Source: Rhodospirillaceae bacterium (GTDB taxonomy: Bacteria > Pseudomonadota > Alphaproteobacteria > Dongiales > Dongiaceae). Taken from it: a DNA stretch of 51,541 bases. A program made the translations under genes and the position numbers. The stretch covers positions 1 through 51,541 of the forward strand of contig SSEL01000051.1 in NCBI GenBank assembly GCA_008012315.1. The letters are read 5' to 3'. Shown here piece by piece: positions 25,629 through 33,217 of this stretch. Below the pieces are notes generated by a model. That model saw only the letters and a program-made list of their open reading frames with translations, did no database searches and was not told the origin of the DNA. How positions within the stretch are numbered: position 1 is the stretch's first letter; the number at the start of each line of letters is the position of its first letter.

Positions 25629-26405
25629 ATGACGAAATCAGTTCACATTTCCGAGCTGACCTGGGTGGATTACGACGAGAAGGTACGTGACGGATTGACG
25701 CCCGTGCTCCTGCCCGTTGGCGCGCTCGAGCAGCACGGCCCGCATTTGCCGATGAATTGCGATACGGTCATTCCGGCCGCTGTCTGCGCGAAGGTCGCTG
25801 AACGGATCGGTGCCCTGGTCGCGCCGCCGCTGGAATACGGCTACAAGTCGCAGCCACGCTCAGGCGGTGGCAACCACTTCCCCGGTACGACCAGCCTCGA
25901 TGCCATGACTCTGATCTCGATCGCCCGCGATATCATCCGCGAACTGGCGCGGCACGGGGTGCGCAAGATCGCCGTTGTCGTCGGGCATACCGAAAATCTG
26001 ATGTTCACGACCGAGGCCTGCGATCTCGCTTTGCGCGATCTGCGGGCCGACGGCATACACGACATGAAGATCCTGCATATGGGCTATTGGGAGTTCTCCT
26101 CCGAGGAAACGTTGCGGAAGGTTTTTCCCGATGGTTTCCCGAGCTGGAATTTGGAGCATGCCGGCGTCATGGAAACATCGGTCATGCTGTATCTGCACAA
26201 CAACCTCGTGAAGTTCGACAAGGTGCCGACACATCCGCCGGCAGACTTTCCGCCCTATGACATTCACCCGGTCGATCCGTCGCGGATTCCATCTTCGGGT
26301 GCGCTGTCATCGGGCAAAACGGCATCCGCTGAAAAAGGGAAATACATGTTCGACGAATATGTCGACAGCATCTCCGCGGCGCTGCGCAAGGAGTTCGCCC
26401 TTTAA
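25629..26405 (+). CDS. crnA: Creatininase (creatinine amidohydrolase)
   Basis: A 258-residue protein that aligns without gaps over its first 150 residues with Pseudomonas creatininase as I remember it. The metal ligands fall at identical positions: E34, H36, D45, H120 and E122 (ALEQH, NCD, GHTEN). The substrate-site W154, W173 and H177 correspond to W154, W174 and H178. GNHFPGTTSLD and GTLSS/GALSS-KTAS-EKG segments are also shared. The reaction is creatinine + water to creatine, in the cytoplasm as a hexamer. GAGGAG precedes the ATG. It is co-transcribed with the second amine ABC transporter, suggesting uptake and ring-opening of creatinine or a close analogue. No creatinase lies next to it; the M24 protein at 16466-17626 is the only candidate in the window. 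Confidence 0.85.
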   Translation: MTKSVHISELTWVDYDEKVRDGLTPVLLPVGALEQHGPHLPMNCDTVIPAAVCAKVAERIGALVAPPLEYGYKSQPRSGGGNHFPGTTSLDAMTLISIARDIIRELARHGVRKIAVVVGHTENLMFTTEACDLALRDLRADGIHDMKILHMGYWEFSSEETLRKVFPDGFPSWNLEHAGVMETSVMLYLHNNLVKFDKVPTHPPADFPPYDIHPVDPSRIPSSGALSSGKTASAEKGKYMFDEYVDSISAALRKEFAL

Positions 26406-26433
26406 GCCTTTGCCTTTTATTGCGGCCTCGTCG

Positions 26434-26475
26434 GATGCTGCTGGGTGTCAGCGCGGCGCTGCGCCGAGCAGCATC
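26434..26475. terminator. Hairpin between convergent creatininase and NnrS genes
   Basis: GATGCTGCT (26434-26442) and AGCAGCATC (26467-26475) form a 9-bp stem whose loop includes a GCGC-rich inner hairpin. It overlaps the end of the nnrS-like gene and lies 29 bases after the creatininase stop. There is no T-run, so it is at best a weak bidirectional terminator. Confidence 0.35.
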
Positions 26476-27635
26476 GGGCCGTAGCGCAGGCAGAAGAGCA
26501 GGAAGCTCAGGATCCAAAACCCGGCGGAAATCGCCAGCAGCAAAGATACCGGTCCGATTGCGAAAGCTGCAACGATCCGGGCGATGGCGGCGGCGTTGAC
26601 CAGGGCATAGATAACAACGGTCATCCGGTCGGCGACGAGATCGCGGCCGGAATGACCGCGGGTGGCACGGGTCATGACCGCAAGAATCATCGTGCCGATG
26701 GCACCGACGGTGAGCGCATGGATGGCGGCCGAGAGCGGCACGGCCCACTGCAGTGTCGCCAGCCCAAGGAATGCGGTGCCGAGCACCAGCCAGAGATAAC
26801 CGATATGAAGGATGGTCAGTAGGGGCTCCACCAGCGTCGCCGCGCCGCGCCACCGCATTACACGCCAGGCATTGAGGGCGGCCGCAACCAGCAAGGCCAC
26901 GCCAATCGCTTGCATGTCCGGCAGAAAGACCCAGGCCAGCAAGCTTGTATGGAGGACGGCGAGCGCCAGCTTGTCCGCCTTGCCATGTAAGGCGGGCAGG
27001 TTCGTTGCTTGCTGCTTCACCAGCCAGTTTCGGGTGAAGCTCGGTGTGATCCGGCCGGAAATGGCGGAGACCAGCATCAATGTCGCCATCAGCCCGAGGC
27101 GCCAGCCGAGACCCGCCGGTATCGCCACGCCCAGGGCCTCGAGATGCATCAGCAGATTGGCAAGGCCCAGCACCGTAACCGGAATCGTCATGACAAGGTT
27201 ACGCCAGTTGCGTCCGGCGATGATTTCCCGCGCCGCGACGCCAACCAGCACGATCGGAAAGGCGAGGTCGGCGGCGACCGCCAATGCAGGCGGAATCAAG
27301 CCGGAGAACAGGCAGGCAAGACGGCCCAGCAGCCATAAGGCGGCGAGCGTCGCGAGAAGGGCGCCGTGGACCGGGGCGCGGCCCGTCCAGTTCGGAATTG
27401 CGGTCAGCAGGAAGCCCCCGACAGCCGCCATCACGAAGCCGAACAGCATTTCGTGGATATGCCAGGCCAGGGGATCGAAACGGCTTGGCAGGGTCGTGCC
27501 GGCATTCAGCAGATGGATCCAGAGCGCCAGCGCGATGGCTGCCCAGAGGCCGGTGGCAAGGAAGAAGGGTCGGAAGCCTTGGTCGAACAGCGCGGTTCTA
27601 GGGCGGTCGGGCTCGGAAACGTCTGCGCTTCTCAT
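26448..27635 (-). CDS. nnrS: NnrS family membrane protein
   Basis: The ATG at 27635, preceded by AGGAG, gives 395 residues; a longer frame from 27767 adds a disordered Arg-rich tail and is not used. The sequence has about twelve hydrophobic spans and the NnrS hallmarks LFDQGFRPFFLATGLWA at the start, WHIHEMLFGF, and conserved His and Asn residues (LMHLEALG, IHALTVGAIGTMILAVMTRATRGHSG). NnrS is a haem- and copper-containing inner-membrane protein that protects against nitric oxide in denitrifiers and related bacteria. It lies 265 bases downstream of the microcompartment operon on the same strand, so it is probably a separate unit. Confidence 0.85.
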   Translation of the reverse strand: MRSADVSEPDRPRTALFDQGFRPFFLATGLWAAIALALWIHLLNAGTTLPSRFDPLAWHIHEMLFGFVMAAVGGFLLTAIPNWTGRAPVHGALLATLAALWLLGRLACLFSGLIPPALAVAADLAFPIVLVGVAAREIIAGRNWRNLVMTIPVTVLGLANLLMHLEALGVAIPAGLGWRLGLMATLMLVSAISGRITPSFTRNWLVKQQATNLPALHGKADKLALAVLHTSLLAWVFLPDMQAIGVALLVAAALNAWRVMRWRGAATLVEPLLTILHIGYLWLVLGTAFLGLATLQWAVPLSAAIHALTVGAIGTMILAVMTRATRGHSGRDLVADRMTVVIYALVNAAAIARIVAAFAIGPVSLLLAISAGFWILSFLLFCLRYGPMLLGAAPR

Positions 27636-27786
27636 GCCGCTATCTCCTGATATGGCTGGCCTGGTGCCACGGCATTGACCAGGATAACCTACGCAATGGC
27701 GCCGGCTTCGTCGAGGCTGAAGCACCGCAGGCCCTGCTTGGCGAGCAGCCTCGGTTCTGGCAATCATGATGCGAGGAGCGAGCCGC

Positions 27787-27816
27787 CAAGTATCGAACTA
27801 TCAAGTATCGAACTAT
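27787..27816. repeat. Tandem 15-bp repeat
   Basis: CAAGTATCGAACTAT occurs twice head to tail (27787-27801 and 27802-27816) between the nnrS-like gene and the microcompartment operon. Its reverse complement contains GTTCGATACTTGA, which also occurs beside the dehydratase operator near 44224. It could be a regulatory site for nnrS or simple slippage. Confidence 0.5.
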
Positions 27817-27900
27817 AGCGTAGAATCGTCGCTTCGCTATGCCGCGCGGTGTCGTGCGACAATTGGCGCCAATATGGACCATGGTGAGCGAAGGCTTGAA

Positions 27901-28536
27901 TCAACCCTTGCCGGCGCGCCCGATGACGGAACCCAATACCTCGTCGATCCGGTTGCGGGCCCGCTCGCAATCCCGATGCGCGCCGGCGAGAAAGACGCGT
28001 CCGCTGGCGCCGATCATCTGCACATCGACGATGGTGATGCCGGGTGCGGCTTTTTCCGCTTCATTGGCGGCGACCGTGGCGAAAAGTGCCGGCTCCAATT
28101 CATAGAGCAGCAGGGACTGGCCGGGCAGCAGCATGGACGCTTCACGCGTGCGGTTGAGGATGATGGCATGCTGGTCGGCGACATCGTCGATGATGTCGGC
28201 ATAGAGCGTGCGCGGTTTCAGCTGATCCGCCGCCACGCGGCCGATGCCCTTGAGAATTGCCGCGCCGGCTGCTGTCAGGTAATCCAGATCGCGCGCATGC
28301 AGTTCCAGGATGCCATATTGCCGCTCGGTATAAAGCAGTCCCGGTTCCATGTCGGGCGCCGTCTTCATGGCGAGATCGCAGATCCGGTGGATCGCCAAGG
28401 CCGGTGCGACCTCGATGATCAGACTGTGTTCGCCCTGGATCGGCGGGTAGCCGCGCGCCCTTGTCGGCGTCGACATATAGGCGGCGAACTGCCGCGCCAG
28501 GTTCTCGATCAGCAGATAGACACGCAGCTCGGTCAT
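27901..28536 (-). CDS. Tandem-domain BMC shell protein (BMC-T trimer)
   Basis: A 211-residue protein made of two BMC folds in tandem, each about 90-100 residues. The first carries LIIEVAPALAIHRICDLAMK and the second SLLLYELEPALFATVAANEAEKAA, the typical strand-helix of the BMC domain. Such proteins assemble as trimers that mimic hexamers and form pores in microcompartment facets. I chose ATG 28536; a GTG at 28539 is adjacent. It is the most distal gene of the kinase-lyase-dehydrogenase-shell operon. It is a paralogue of the protein at 29656-30270, with the same ILE/YLEFHAR segment before the second domain. Two different tandem trimers are also present in the mycobacterial RMM compartment. Confidence 0.88.
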   Translation of the reverse strand: MTELRVYLLIENLARQFAAYMSTPTRARGYPPIQGEHSLIIEVAPALAIHRICDLAMKTAPDMEPGLLYTERQYGILELHARDLDYLTAAGAAILKGIGRVAADQLKPRTLYADIIDDVADQHAIILNRTREASMLLPGQSLLLYELEPALFATVAANEAEKAAPGITIVDVQMIGASGRVFLAGAHRDCERARNRIDEVLGSVIGRAGKG

Positions 28537-28626
28537 CACACTTTCTCAGGCGGATCGCCAGGGTGGGGCAGGGCGCAGGGACGGGCATCGCCCGCCGCCG
28601 GCCTGCATGCGATCGTTGCGTTTCGC

Positions 28627-28908
28627 TTACTTCGATGTCGCGGTTGCGAAATGCTTGCCAAGATCGGGATGCGGGCGCGGAATGACATGAACCGAGACCA
28701 GCGTGCCGACGCTGTTTGCCGCTTCCGCACCGGCTTCGGTGGCGGCCTTCACGGCACCGACATCGCCATTGATGATGACGGCAACCAGGCCGTCACCAAC
28801 CTGCTCGCGGCCCACCACCGTGACATTGGCCGCTTTCACCATGGCGTCGGCCGCCGCCAGAGCCGCGACGAAACCCTTGGTCTCGATCATGCCGATTGCG
28901 TTGGACAT
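28627..28908 (-). CDS. BMC-H hexameric shell protein (PduA/EutM type), acidic pore loop
   Basis: A 93-residue single-domain BMC protein, the main facet tile. [20 protein letters not shown] is nearly canonical. The loop that lines the central pore in PduA is GSG (residues 39-41); here the equivalent is G38-D39-G40, which would place six Asp around the pore. This would favour cations such as protonated amino-alcohols. A 15-residue C-terminal tail ([17 protein letters not shown]) is a little longer than in PduA. An AGGAGA site precedes ATG 28908 (another ATG is at 28911). It is in the same operon as the other shell genes. Confidence 0.92.
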   Translation of the reverse strand: MSNAIGMIETKGFVAALAAADAMVKAANVTVVGREQVGDGLVAVIINGDVGAVKAATEAGAEAANSVGTLVSVHVIPRPHPDLGKHFATATSK

Positions 28909-28946
28909 CATTGTTCTCCTTATTGCTCAGATCAGTGTTTGCGGAT

Positions 28947-29213
28947 TCATTTGTTCTTGGGCTTGTCGGCCTTGCCCGGCTCATCCAGCGAGCCGATGAT
29001 CAAGGCATCGATCGGAATCTTGCCGCCGCCCAGCCAGGAGGCGGCGGTGGAGCCCGTCACCACCAGCACCTCTTCCTCTTCGCCGCAGCCCAGCACATCG
29101 AAGGCGATCATGCGTCCGCCGCCCGCCGCTTCGATTTCCAGGAAAGCGCCGGAGGGAATGTGTTCGATGCGCTTGGTGGCCCAGAACCGGCCCACGACCC
29201 GACCGCGAATCAT
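28947..29213 (-). CDS. BMC-P pentameric vertex protein (EutN/CcmL type)
   Basis: An 88-residue protein with the EutN/CcmL layout: IRGRVVGRFWATKR at the start, IPSGAFLEIEA, IAFDVLGCGEEEEVLVVTGS, and a closing PIDALIIGSLDE. Pentamers of this family close the twelve vertices of a microcompartment. The C-terminus ends in a short Lys-rich tail. Its ATG overlaps the upstream gene's stop (ATGA), so it is translationally coupled. Confidence 0.92.
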   Translation of the reverse strand: MIRGRVVGRFWATKRIEHIPSGAFLEIEAAGGGRMIAFDVLGCGEEEEVLVVTGSTAASWLGGGKIPIDALIIGSLDEPGKADKPKNK

Positions 29214-29659
29214 TGCCGCGCCCTTTCAATGCTGATGTTGCGGGACTTGGCCTTGTCCCTGGCCAAGGGGGTGATGCTGACTTCCGGCCCCAGCACGAGG
29301 CGGCTGGTCCCGGCCGGCAGTTTCAGGATGGTGGTCTCGGTGACCACGCCCTTGTCGAGGCGATGACCGTGCGAGGCAGCCCGCCCGGTTGATTCTGGGC
29401 CCGGACCGGATGGCGCGTCGCTGCCCGTCGCCAATTTGAAGGGATGCCGCCCGGCGAGGATCGCCTCCCTGAGAGCGGGTGTTTCGGCCAGATGCAGCAC
29501 CTGCCTGGCGAAGGCCGCCAGGTCGGCATCGCTGGCGATGCGTATGGGAGGCGTGGCCGCGAGGGGCGGTGCACCGGTTTTTTGTCCGCTCTTGAAGGTT
29601 TTCACCTCCTCGGCAATGACCTCGCGGATCAGGCTACGCAATGTGGCGGGATCGATCAT
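29210..29659 (-). CDS. Microcompartment cargo/adaptor-like protein, unknown function
   Basis: A 149-residue protein with no enzyme signature. Its first 20 residues (PATLRSLIREVIAEEVKTF) form an amphipathic helix like those that direct cargo into microcompartments, and resemble the C-terminal helix of the aldehyde dehydrogenase in this operon. A helical middle part and a Gly/Pro/Ser-rich linker (about residues 80-96) follow. The C-terminal stretch includes VTETTILKLPAG and ITPLARDKAKSRNISI, a pattern also seen in EutQ/PduL-type microcompartment proteins. Both ends overlap their neighbours by four bases (ATGA). It holds the position of the small unassigned gene between shell genes in mycobacterial RMM loci. 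A scaffold or core-organising role is my inference. Confidence 0.75.
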   Translation of the reverse strand: MIDPATLRSLIREVIAEEVKTFKSGQKTGAPPLAATPPIRIASDADLAAFARQVLHLAETPALREAILAGRHPFKLATGSDAPSGPGPESTGRAASHGHRLDKGVVTETTILKLPAGTSRLVLGPEVSITPLARDKAKSRNISIERARQ

Positions 29660-30270
29660 TGCGGCCTCGCAAGGTTGGCAAGCGTACGTTCGGCCGCTTC
29701 CGCCGCCATGCGGATATCGGATTCCTCGCCCGAGAGATAGACCCGGCCCGTCGCGCCGAACATGCGATAGTCGATCACCTTGATCTCGGCCGCTTTCTCG
29801 GCCTCGTTGGTGGCGAGGATCGCGTAGGAGGCGGGCTGCATCTCCAGCACGAACAGCGATTCGCCGGGCAGGATCATCGAGCCGAGCTTGTTGCGGTTGA
29901 TCAGGAAGGCATGGCTGTCATCGATCCGGGTGATGATCTTGGCCGCCAGCACCTGCGGCTTCAGCGCCTGGGCGGCGGTTGCGCCCAAGACGTCGAGCAC
30001 CTCGGCGGCGGCCGATTTGACCGCTGCCGTCGAGCGCGCATGAAATTCGAGGTAGCCGAATTGGCGCTCCACCACCAGCATGCCGCCGCTCACTTCGGCA
30101 TGCTTGAGGGCCGTGTCGGTCAAGGCTTCGATATCGAGGCCGGGCGCCACTTCAATGATCTGCGCCGCCATATTGGTGCGCGGCAGGCGGCCACGCATCG
30201 AGCTTGCCATGTAGCAGAGCGTTTGCGGCTGCAACTGATCGATGAAGATGAAGGATCTGATCTCCGCCAT
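29656..30270 (-). CDS. Tandem-domain BMC shell protein (BMC-T trimer)
   Basis: The ATG at 30270, preceded by GAGG and five bases after the dehydrogenase stop, gives 204 residues (MAEIRSFIFIDQLQPQT). The two BMC domains contain IIEVAPGLDIEALTDTALKHAE and FVLEMQPASYAILATNEAEKAA. It is homologous to the shell protein at 27901-28536 but clearly diverged, so the pair is an old duplication. Such trimers can carry larger, sometimes gated pores for cofactors or bulky substrates. It ends in an ATGA overlap with the adaptor-like gene. Confidence 0.88.
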   Translation of the reverse strand: MAEIRSFIFIDQLQPQTLCYMASSMRGRLPRTNMAAQIIEVAPGLDIEALTDTALKHAEVSGGMLVVERQFGYLEFHARSTAAVKSAAAEVLDVLGATAAQALKPQVLAAKIITRIDDSHAFLINRNKLGSMILPGESLFVLEMQPASYAILATNEAEKAAEIKVIDYRMFGATGRVYLSGEESDIRMAAEAAERTLANLARPQ

Positions 30271-30274
30271 GACC

Positions 30275-31888
30275 TCAGCCCCTGAGCGCGGCGCGCAATT
30301 CATCAAGCACGATGCGGCGAATTTCCTCGCGCATCAGGGCGATCTCGTCACTCGCCATGGAGGCCGCCATCGGCGATGCCACGCCGGGCGCGGATGCGAA
30401 GGCCGAAGCGGGCGCCTGATCGGCCCCTTCCTGCAGGCGCCCCAGCGAGATCGGGGCCTCACGGCCCAGCGCCACCGGTGGGCCGGCCCAGGGATCGAGA
30501 CCGCCGAATTCGCCGAACAGCTCCGCCGGTTCGTCGCTATAGGCAATGCGGGTCCAATTGACGAGATGCTGCGGGCCGACATTCTCGCCGATCGCAGAAC
30601 TGCCGAAGAAGCCGGTGCCGATGGTGAAGGCGGGAGCGAGATGCGTGCCGTAACCGGCAGCGCCCTGGCTGCAGGGGGCATTGACCACCACGCGCAACGC
30701 TTTCACCGCCCCACCATAGGCCAGGATATTGGCGGCGGTCCGGCTGTGGATCGCGGCGGAATGGCCCGCCCCAGAGAGGCGAACCAAGGCGCGCGCCTGG
30801 GTGATGCCGGCCTGGACATGCGGCACCCTGAGGAAGCCGAGCACCGGGCAGAGCTTTTCCTTCGACAAGGGTTCATCGACGCCGACGCGGTCGATTTCGG
30901 TCAGGATGATCTTGGTATTGGCGGGCAGGCGCAGCCCGATCCGGCTGCCGATCTCCGTTGCCGTCTTGCCGAGGACTTCGATGTTGAAGCTGCCTTTGCC
31001 GAACAGCAGGTCCCGGAGGGCTGCGGTTTCTTCCGGCTTGGCGGGATAGGCGCCCGCCGCTTTAAGGCTCTGCAGCAATCGGTCGGCGATGCTCTCCACC
31101 GCCACCACGACGCTTTCATTGGTGCAAAGGATCGAATTGTCGAAGCTTTTCGAGGCGACGATGCGCTTCGCCGCCTGATCGAGCTCGGCGCTGTCATCCA
31201 CCAAGGCAGGTGCGTTGCCCGGCCCGACCCCGATGGCCGGATTGCCCGAACTATAAGCCGCCCGCACCATCGGCGTGCCGCCGGTCGCCAGGATCACCCC
31301 GACCCGTGGCGACTTCATGATGTGGTCGATGAGCGGCAGGTTCGGTGCCTCAATCACCTGGATGATACCGGCCGGCGCACCGGCCGCCTCCGCGGCCACT
31401 GCCATTATTTTGGCGGCCCTGACCGAGCAGGCTTTCGCCATCGGATGGGGCGAGAGGATAATGGCGTTGCGGGTGAACAGCGCCAGCAGGATTTTGTAGA
31501 AAATGGTGCAGACCGGATTGGTCGAGGGCGTCAGGGCGAAGACCACGCCGGCTGGACGCGGCAATTCCACCATCTTCACCTGCGGTAGGATGCGGGCCGA
31601 GCAGTAATCCGCCGAACGATAGAGCTCGAAGAGGGCGCGCGTGGTCAGCTCGTTCTTGATCTTCTTATGGGCAATGACACCGAAGCCCGTTTCCTGTACG
31701 GCAGCTTCGGCCAGCGGTCCGGCTTCGGCGAAACCGGCCTCCGCCGCCGCACGGGCAATCGCCTCGACCGCCGCGCGATCGAAGCGGGCGAAGGCGGCAG
31801 CAGCCCATTCGGCGGTCTGCAGCATCAGATCGGCGTTGCCGGTGGCGCGATTTTCGCCAGCCAGCAGCTCTTCGATGATGGCAGTCAT
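30275..31888 (-). CDS. Microcompartment acylating aldehyde dehydrogenase (EutE/PduP class)
   Basis: A 537-residue CoA-acylating aldehyde dehydrogenase. Catalytic Cys255 lies in SFDNSILCTNES, and PSTNPVCTIFYK and ATGGTPMVRAAYSSG are NAD/CoA-site segments of this class. After about residue 470 comes an Ala/Pro/Ser-rich linker and a terminal amphipathic helix (DEIALMREEIRRIVLDEL), a classic encapsulation peptide. C-terminal placement, rather than the N-terminal one of PduP, is a known variant. It would convert the aldehyde made inside the shell (propionaldehyde in the 1-amino-2-propanol scheme) to acyl-CoA with NAD+. It lies between the lyase gene and the shell genes. Confidence 0.9.
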   Translation of the reverse strand: MTAIIEELLAGENRATGNADLMLQTAEWAAAAFARFDRAAVEAIARAAAEAGFAEAGPLAEAAVQETGFGVIAHKKIKNELTTRALFELYRSADYCSARILPQVKMVELPRPAGVVFALTPSTNPVCTIFYKILLALFTRNAIILSPHPMAKACSVRAAKIMAVAAEAAGAPAGIIQVIEAPNLPLIDHIMKSPRVGVILATGGTPMVRAAYSSGNPAIGVGPGNAPALVDDSAELDQAAKRIVASKSFDNSILCTNESVVVAVESIADRLLQSLKAAGAYPAKPEETAALRDLLFGKGSFNIEVLGKTATEIGSRIGLRLPANTKIILTEIDRVGVDEPLSKEKLCPVLGFLRVPHVQAGITQARALVRLSGAGHSAAIHSRTAANILAYGGAVKALRVVVNAPCSQGAAGYGTHLAPAFTIGTGFFGSSAIGENVGPQHLVNWTRIAYSDEPAELFGEFGGLDPWAGPPVALGREAPISLGRLQEGADQAPASAFASAPGVASPMAASMASDEIALMREEIRRIVLDELRAALRG

Positions 31889-31905
31889 CTCAATCCATCC
31901 TCACA

Positions 31906-33186
31906 TCACGCGGCATGCCGCGAGGCCCGGCGGCCGCGCCCCAGGCAATCGGCATAAGCGAGCCCCACGGCGCGCTCGACCCGCTCGAGCACTTCCTGGC
32001 AGAGATCGGCGGTCATCAGGACGCCCGGCTTGAATTGCAGCACCCGCGGATCCAGCGTCGAGAAAATGGCCCAGACGCCGTTCTCGTAGAGATGCTTCAT
32101 CACCGGCTTCGCCCCTTCCGGGTAATCGAACTCCAATCCCATCACCAGGCCGCATTGCCGGATGCCGACAAAGAAATCGGGATAAAGCCGCATGATGTCG
32201 GCAAGGCCATTGCGGAACGTCTCGGCGATGTAATTCACCATCGGCTTCACCGGCGGACGCTCAAGTATTTCCAGGGTCTTCATGGCGACGAGGCAGCCCA
32301 GTTCCGCACCACCCATGGTCGACATATGGGCAAAGCCGTCCTGCTTCAGCCAACCGGCATAGGCTTCACGGACCACGACGCAGGCGATCGGATAGATGCC
32401 GCCGGAAATGCCTTTGCCGGTGACCAGAATGTCGGGCTGGATGCCGTAGCGCTGGTAACCCCACATCTCGCCGCAGCGCATCAGCCCCGTCTGCACCTCA
32501 TCAGCGACATAGAGCGCGCCGTAGCGTTCGCACAATTTCTTTACCTCCTGCAGATAACCGGGCAGGGGCATCGGGAAGCCATAGGTCGCCGGGATCGTCT
32601 CCATGATCAGCGCCGCCACATCCTTGCCTTTGAGCGCATCCTCCATGGCATTGAGATCATTGAAGGACACATGGACGAAATCATCCGGCTGCTCGGCCAG
32701 AAAGATCTTCTTGAAGCGGTCGGCGCCAGTCGCCACGGCGAGGCCGGTATGACCGTGATAGGCATTGATGATGGAAACGATCTTGCGGCGCTGGGTCGCG
32801 TGGCGCGCGGTTTTCAACGCGATATCGATGGCTTCCGCGCCGCCCGATCCGTACATCGTGTAATGCATGTCGCCGCCGCAGATACGCGCTAGCCGTTCGG
32901 CCAGCGCCGTGCGCGCCAGAGAGGGGAAATGGTGATTGCCCATATCGAAGCGCTGGGTGCCGCGGTTGAGCACCTCCACCAGCTCCGGATGGCGGTGGCC
33001 GATATTGTAGGTGCCGCCATTCAAATGCAGATCGATCAGCCGGCGACCATCCATGTCCCACAGCAGATAGCCCTCGCGCCGATCGATCACCAGGTCGACG
33101 CCCATATCCTGCCAGGCCTGGGTTTTGCCCGGATTCCAAAAGGTCTTCGACTTCTCCAGGAATTCCTGCTTTTCAGCGCTGGCCAT
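31906..33186 (-). CDS. Class III aminotransferase-fold PLP enzyme, probable amino-alcohol phosphate lyase
   Basis: A 426-residue PLP fold-type I protein. It has the SGGAEAIDIALK phosphate-binding segment, VADEVQTGLMR with the Asp that contacts the PLP ring nitrogen, and the Schiff-base Lys in VTGKGISGG. Members of this family act either as omega-transaminases or as phospho-lyases (ethanolamine-phosphate phospho-lyase type). Directly downstream of an APH-fold kinase and upstream of an aldehyde dehydrogenase, the lyase role fits best: phosphorylated 1-amino-2-propanol to propionaldehyde, ammonia and phosphate. This is the scheme proposed for the mycobacterial compartment. No encapsulation tag is obvious; its N-terminal helix (AEKQEFLEKSKTFW) might serve. 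GAAGGAA precedes the start. Confidence 0.85.
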   Translation of the reverse strand: MASAEKQEFLEKSKTFWNPGKTQAWQDMGVDLVIDRREGYLLWDMDGRRLIDLHLNGGTYNIGHRHPELVEVLNRGTQRFDMGNHHFPSLARTALAERLARICGGDMHYTMYGSGGAEAIDIALKTARHATQRRKIVSIINAYHGHTGLAVATGADRFKKIFLAEQPDDFVHVSFNDLNAMEDALKGKDVAALIMETIPATYGFPMPLPGYLQEVKKLCERYGALYVADEVQTGLMRCGEMWGYQRYGIQPDILVTGKGISGGIYPIACVVVREAYAGWLKQDGFAHMSTMGGAELGCLVAMKTLEILERPPVKPMVNYIAETFRNGLADIMRLYPDFFVGIRQCGLVMGLEFDYPEGAKPVMKHLYENGVWAIFSTLDPRVLQFKPGVLMTADLCQEVLERVERAVGLAYADCLGRGRRASRHAA

Positions 33187-33217
33187 CCGTCGGTTCCTTC
33201 GTCAATTCACGGCCATC

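Noticed and set aside
27635..27767. N-terminal extension of NnrS
   Set aside because: It is Arg/Pro-rich with no ribosome site, whereas ATG 27635 has AGGAG at good spacing and begins the conserved sequence.
30242..31588. 448-residue plus-strand frame opposite the aldehyde dehydrogenase
   Set aside because: Shadow of the dehydrogenase; no motifs and no ribosome site.
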